Assembly (NCBI GenBank): GCA_028293005.1
Contig: JAQGLH010000149.1
Span: forward strand, 1-9,165
Source of the DNA: Alphaproteobacteria bacterium
Lineage (GTDB): Bacteria; Pseudomonadota; Alphaproteobacteria; Sphingomonadales; Sphingomonadaceae
Direction of reading: 5' to 3'
DNA: 9,165 nucleotides
Under the pieces are notes generated by a model. It was not told where the DNA came from. It saw only the letters and a program-made list of their open reading frames with translations, and ran no database searches. Shown here piece by piece: positions 6,055-9,165 of the stretch; position 1 is the first letter of the stretch; each line of letters starts with the position of its first letter. Both the position numbers and the translations under genes were made by a program.

Positions 6055-6623
6055 GCTTCCTGGATAATATTCCGGAGCATCGTGTCGCCGTGCGGGGTCA
6101 GGATCGATTCCGGGTGAAATTGCAGGCCGGTCTGGCGCGCGCCTGGGTCGCTGATCGCCATCGCCATGCCTTCGATCTCGGCATGGACTGTGAAGTTGAC
6201 GGGCGGGTTGCGCGTGCACAGGCTGTGGTAGCGGCCGATGTGGAGCCCGTTGCCGAGGCCCTTGAACGGACCCTCGCCGTCGTGCGCCACGACGATCGCC
6301 TTGCCGTGCACCGGTTCTGGCGCGCGTGTGACCGCGCCGCCCGCTTGCTGCACCAAAGCCTGGTGGCCGAGGCAGACGCCAAGCAAGGGCGCCTTGCGTT
6401 TGGCGAGGCCGATCAGCTCGAGGCAGCAGCCGGCGTCGCTCGGCGTCCCCGGCCCGGGCGACAATACGATCAGCGAATTCTTCGCCTGCGCGCGCGCCAG
6501 CGCGTCGGCCGCCGCGACGGTGTTGCGCAGCACCTGCACCTCGCAGCCGAGCCGCTCGAATGCCTCGACCAGGTTGAAGGTGAAGCTGTCGAAATTGTCG
6601 ATCATCAGGATGTGGCGGCTCAT
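6051..6623 (-). CDS. trpG: Anthranilate synthase component II, glutamine amidotransferase
   Basis: This 190-aa class I glutamine amidotransferase releases ammonia from glutamine for the synthase subunit TrpE; with TrpE it converts chorismate to anthranilate in the cytoplasm. The N-terminus MSRHILMIDNFDSFTFNLVE is typical of TrpG/PabA. Also present are SPGPGTPSDAG (55-65), the nucleophile elbow GVCLGHQ with C84, and QFHPES with H170 and E172, completing the Cys-His-Glu triad. The length is normal for a stand-alone subunit. The ATG at 6623 overlaps the trpE stop as ATGA, with AGGAAGAGG four bases upstream, so the two subunits should be made in step. TrpG and PabA cannot be separated by sequence alone, and the protein could also serve aminodeoxychorismate synthase. 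Its position behind trpE makes TrpG the primary call. No trpD follows. Confidence 0.93.
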   Translation of the reverse strand: MSRHILMIDNFDSFTFNLVEAFERLGCEVQVLRNTVAAADALARAQAKNSLIVLSPGPGTPSDAGCCLELIGLAKRKAPLLGVCLGHQALVQQAGGAVTRAPEPVHGKAIVVAHDGEGPFKGLGNGLHIGRYHSLCTRNPPVNFTVHAEIEGMAMAISDPGARQTGLQFHPESILTPHGDTMLRNIIQEA

Positions 6624-8239
6624 CGTACCTCTTCCTTGGCCGCGGGCTCGCGCGCAGTGGCGGCTTCCGCGGCGGCGGCCTGATCGTCGCCCGTCGCGGC
6701 AAGCGCCGAGAGCATCGCCGAGGCCTTGCGGCGCGTCTCGTCGGCTTCGAGGTGCGGGACCGAATCGTGCACCACCCCCGCGCCGGCTCGGACATAGGCG
6801 ACGTCGTCCATCACCACTGCCGATCGGATCACGACTCCGGTGTCCATCAGGCCTTCGCCGTTGATCCAGCCGATCGCGCCGCCATAGGGGCCGCGCTTGG
6901 TGACCTCGGCGCCGCGCAGCAATTCGGTCGCGCGGATCTTGGGCGCGCCGGTCAAGGTGCCGACGTTGAGGCAGGCCTGGAGCGCGTGCAGCGAGTCGAG
7001 CCCCGGCCGCAGCAGCCCGACCACCGACGAGACGAGGTGCATCACGCGGGCATAGCGCTCGACCGTCATCAATTTGGCGACCCGGCGGCTGCCCGGCACG
7101 CTGACCCGCGCGACGTCGTTTCGCGCCAGGTCGACGAGCATCATATGCTCGGCGATTTCCTTATGGTCGAGCCGCATCTCGGCTTCCATCCGGTCGTCCT
7201 CGTCCTCGGTGAGGCCGCGCTTGCGAGTGCCGGCGATCGGCTTGACCTCGACGGCCCGGAGCTTGTCCTGCTCGAACACCCGCACCGAAGTCTCGGGCGA
7301 CGCGCCGAACAACAGATGGCGCGGGCCGGAGACGAAGAAATGATAGGGGCTCGGGTCGAGCCGCCTGATCGCCGCGAACGAGCGCAAAGGGTCCTTGCAC
7401 GGCGCGCGGAACGTGCGCGAGGGCACGACCTGGTAGATATCGCCCGCCGCAATCTGCTCCTTCATGCGCGCGACCACCGCCGCATAGGCATCGTCGTCGA
7501 GATCGACCTCGGACATGTCCCTGCTGACCACGCCGGGGGCAGGGGCGGGGATTGTCGCGCGCGCCGCCTTGTCGCAGCGCGCGACCAGCGCCGCCAGCCG
7601 CTCGGCCGCGCCGAAATAGGCGCGCTGCGCCGCGGCATTATCCTCCGCGCCATAGGCGGTGCAGACCGCGCGCGCCTTCATCCCGGGTTCGAAGATCACC
7701 AAGGATTCCGCCAGCCAGAAGATGAAATTGGGGAATCCCAACGGGTCCTCGGCGGGCGCGGGCAGGGTCTCGAACAGGTCGACATGGTCGAACGCCACCA
7801 CGCCGAGGCAGGCGAGCGTGAAGCTCTCTTCGGGCGATGCGGAGGAGATGCCGGTCAGCACGCGCAGCACGTCGAACGGCGAAGCCGCGCGCAGCCGTTC
7901 GTCGGCGTCGATGCCGGCCGGCTCGGGAAAGCGCAGGCGGAGGTTATCCGCCGCGCTTTCACTCACGAAGTCGGGCAGCCGCGCGGCGACCGCGGCAAGG
8001 ACGTGGCGCCCGCCTTCGGTGAGGCCCGAGAGGATCACCTCATGGCCGTGGCATTCGACGCGCACCGCCGCCTGGTCCATCAGCAGGCTGGGCCCGACCG
8101 TGCGCTCGAGCAGGACGGTGTCGGCCCGCCGGCCATTGTCGGTCAGCGCCGCATAAAGGCCGAGCGGATCCGGGCTGCCGGTCAGGCGCCGGTGCAGCGC
8201 GAGCGCTTCGCCCGCGGGGATCGTCGCGGCAGAGCTCAT
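6620..8239 (-). CDS. trpE: Anthranilate synthase component I, enterobacterial type
   Basis: This 539-aa chorismate-using subunit makes anthranilate with ammonia from TrpG. It aligns by eye with the E. coli-type TrpE along its length, including the N-terminal regulatory half. The catalytic half shows GDIYQVVPSR (266-275), GASPE (312-316), PIAGTRKRG (334-342), LDHKEIAEHMMLVDLARND (357-375), GTLTGAPKIRA (427-437) and GAGVVHDSVPHLEADET (486-502). The tryptophan-feedback region is unusual: LLES of enteric enzymes reads LLER (43-46), the loop after it is about six residues shorter, and NPSPYMFF reads DPSPYHFF (295-302). An Ala/Glu-rich tail of about 28 residues follows the core. The ATG at 8239 overlaps the aroF stop (ATGA), and AAGGG lies seven bases upstream. 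The enzyme class is secure; it could instead supply a product other than tryptophan. Confidence 0.93.
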   Translation of the reverse strand: MSSAATIPAGEALALHRRLTGSPDPLGLYAALTDNGRRADTVLLERTVGPSLLMDQAAVRVECHGHEVILSGLTEGGRHVLAAVAARLPDFVSESAADNLRLRFPEPAGIDADERLRAASPFDVLRVLTGISSASPEESFTLACLGVVAFDHVDLFETLPAPAEDPLGFPNFIFWLAESLVIFEPGMKARAVCTAYGAEDNAAAQRAYFGAAERLAALVARCDKAARATIPAPAPGVVSRDMSEVDLDDDAYAAVVARMKEQIAAGDIYQVVPSRTFRAPCKDPLRSFAAIRRLDPSPYHFFVSGPRHLLFGASPETSVRVFEQDKLRAVEVKPIAGTRKRGLTEDEDDRMEAEMRLDHKEIAEHMMLVDLARNDVARVSVPGSRRVAKLMTVERYARVMHLVSSVVGLLRPGLDSLHALQACLNVGTLTGAPKIRATELLRGAEVTKRGPYGGAIGWINGEGLMDTGVVIRSAVVMDDVAYVRAGAGVVHDSVPHLEADETRRKASAMLSALAATGDDQAAAAEAATAREPAAKEEVR

Positions 8240-9165
8240 GCCAATTCCCTTCCGACGGCGCGGACGACCGGTTCGAGCGCGGCCATCAGGTCGCGGAAGC
8301 CCTCCGGATAAAGCGACTGCGCGCCGTCCGACAAGGCGACTGCCGGATTCTCATGCACCTCGACCAGCAACCCGTCTGCGCCGCAGGCCGCGGCGGCGAG
8401 CGCCATCGGCGTCACCAGGTCGCGAATCCCCGTGCCGTGCGAGGGATCGACGATGATCGGCAGATGCGTCTTCTGCTTGATGTAGGGGATCGCATTGAGA
8501 TCGAGCGTGTTGCGGGTCGCGGTCTCGAACGTGCGGATCCCGCGCTCGCACAGCACGACCTGGTCGTTGCCGGCGGCGAGCAGATATTCGGCCGCGAGCA
8601 GCAGTTCCTCGATCTTGGCCGACATGCCGCGCTTGAGAACGACCGGCTTGCCCGAAGAGCCGACCGCGCGCAGCAGCGAGAAATTCTGCATGTTGCGCGC
8701 GCCGATCTGCAGCGCGTCGGCATATTGCGCGACCAGATCGAGATCGGCGGTGTCCATCACCTCGGTGACGATCGGCAGCCCGAGCTCGTCGCCGACCTCG
8801 CGCAGGATCTGCAGTCCGGCCGGGCCATGACCGCCGAAGCCATAGGGGCTGGTGCGCGGCTTGTACGCGCCCGCTCGCAACGCCGAGGCGCCGGCCTGCT
8901 TGACCGCGATCGCGGTGTTGCGCGTCTGCTCGAGGCTCTCGACCGCCCAGGGCCCGGCGATCACCCGGAACGCGCCGCCGCCGATCGCCATCTTGCCGAT
9001 CCGGACGATCGTGTCGTGCGGGTGAAGCTCGCGGCTCACCAATTTATAGGGCGCGAGCACCGGCTTCACCGCCTCGACCATCGGATGGCTTTCGAGATGG
9101 AGCTCGGCGAGCACCCTTTCGTCGCCGAGCGCGCCGAGGACGACGCGCTCGGCGCCCGGCATATG
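8236..9165 (-). CDS. aroF: DAHP synthase, type I beta, 5' end outside window
   Basis: This is the C-terminal 309 residues of 3-deoxy-7-phosphoheptulonate synthase, which joins phosphoenolpyruvate and erythrose 4-phosphate in the first step of the shikimate pathway. It is of the Thermotoga/Bacillus type with an N-terminal ferredoxin-like regulatory domain. The visible part starts inside that domain (MPGAERVVLGALGDERVL), so the ATG at 9162 is probably internal and roughly 30 residues are missing beyond the edge. Conserved motifs, numbered from that Met, are APYKLVSRELHPHDT (37-51), AYKPRTSPYGF (99-109), IGARNMQNF (153-161), VLKRG (175-179), LCERGIRTF (204-212) and VDPSHGTG (238-245). Metal ligands H242, E268 and D279 are present, but the fourth, Cys of AGPCxVE, is Trp72 (AGPWAVES). 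The gene ends in an ATGA overlap with trpE. Confidence 0.92.
   Translation of the reverse strand, partial: HMPGAERVVLGALGDERVLAELHLESHPMVEAVKPVLAPYKLVSRELHPHDTIVRIGKMAIGGGAFRVIAGPWAVESLEQTRNTAIAVKQAGASALRAGAYKPRTSPYGFGGHGPAGLQILREVGDELGLPIVTEVMDTADLDLVAQYADALQIGARNMQNFSLLRAVGSSGKPVVLKRGMSAKIEELLLAAEYLLAAGNDQVVLCERGIRTFETATRNTLDLNAIPYIKQKTHLPIIVDPSHGTGIRDLVTPMALAAAACGADGLLVEVHENPAVALSDGAQSLYPEGFRDLMAALEPVVRAVGRELA

Noticed and set aside
6752..8311. A 519-codon plus-strand open frame
   Set aside because: It is antisense to trpE and the 3' end of aroF, and its Arg/Gly/Asp/His-rich translation matches no family.
9160..9162. ATG at 9162 as the true aroF start
   Set aside because: Alignment by eye with Thermotoga-type DAHP synthase places MPGAER inside the N-terminal domain, and the frame stays open to the window edge (His codon at 9163-9165).
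1..9165. CRISPR arrays, tRNA or rRNA genes, insertion sequences or phage genes
   Set aside because: No spaced direct repeats, cloverleaf-like segments, transposase motifs or terminal inverted repeats were seen on either strand. The only tandem array is the 20-bp repeat at 21-80, which has no spacers.

Overview
The window is GC-rich and gene-dense, with short intergenic gaps. It reads like an alphaproteobacterial chromosome, most likely a sphingomonad or close relative. The lineage call rests on gene content (a PQQ-type sorbosone dehydrogenase lipoprotein paired with a DUF2231 membrane protein, and a DUF6582 small protein) and on two sites that resemble alphaproteobacterial EcfG general-stress promoters. 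It is an inference, not a database result.

Left part (1-3441). A 20-bp imperfect tandem repeat lies at the left edge. It is followed by a minus-strand 87-aa C4 zinc-finger protein of the DksA/TraR superfamily (YbiI type). A 320-bp divergent spacer then leads to a plus-strand 902-aa membrane-anchored PAS-GGDEF-EAL protein. Its cyclase motif, inhibitory site and phosphodiesterase residues are all intact, so it probably both makes and degrades c-di-GMP.

Middle part (3442-5930). A convergent gap is followed by a minus-strand two-gene operon. A four-helix DUF2231 membrane protein overlaps by 4 bp a PQQ-type sugar dehydrogenase that carries a lipoprotein signal and a GTG start. Divergent from this operon is a plus-strand 80-aa DUF6582 protein. 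An EcfG-like promoter candidate sits upstream of each, which suggests this divergent locus belongs to the general stress response.

Right part (5931-9165). A tightly coupled minus-strand operon runs aroF (5' end outside the window) - trpE - trpG, and possibly a 29-codon ORF. Each junction is an ATGA stop/start overlap. The set makes DAHP, the first shikimate-pathway intermediate, and converts chorismate to anthranilate. trpD does not follow trpG. TrpE is of the enterobacterial type but differs at several positions tied to tryptophan feedback in enteric TrpE. AroF has Trp where the family's metal-binding Cys should be. This cassette is the most interesting part of the window: it may be a feedback-altered anthranilate supply unit for something other than, or in addition to, tryptophan.
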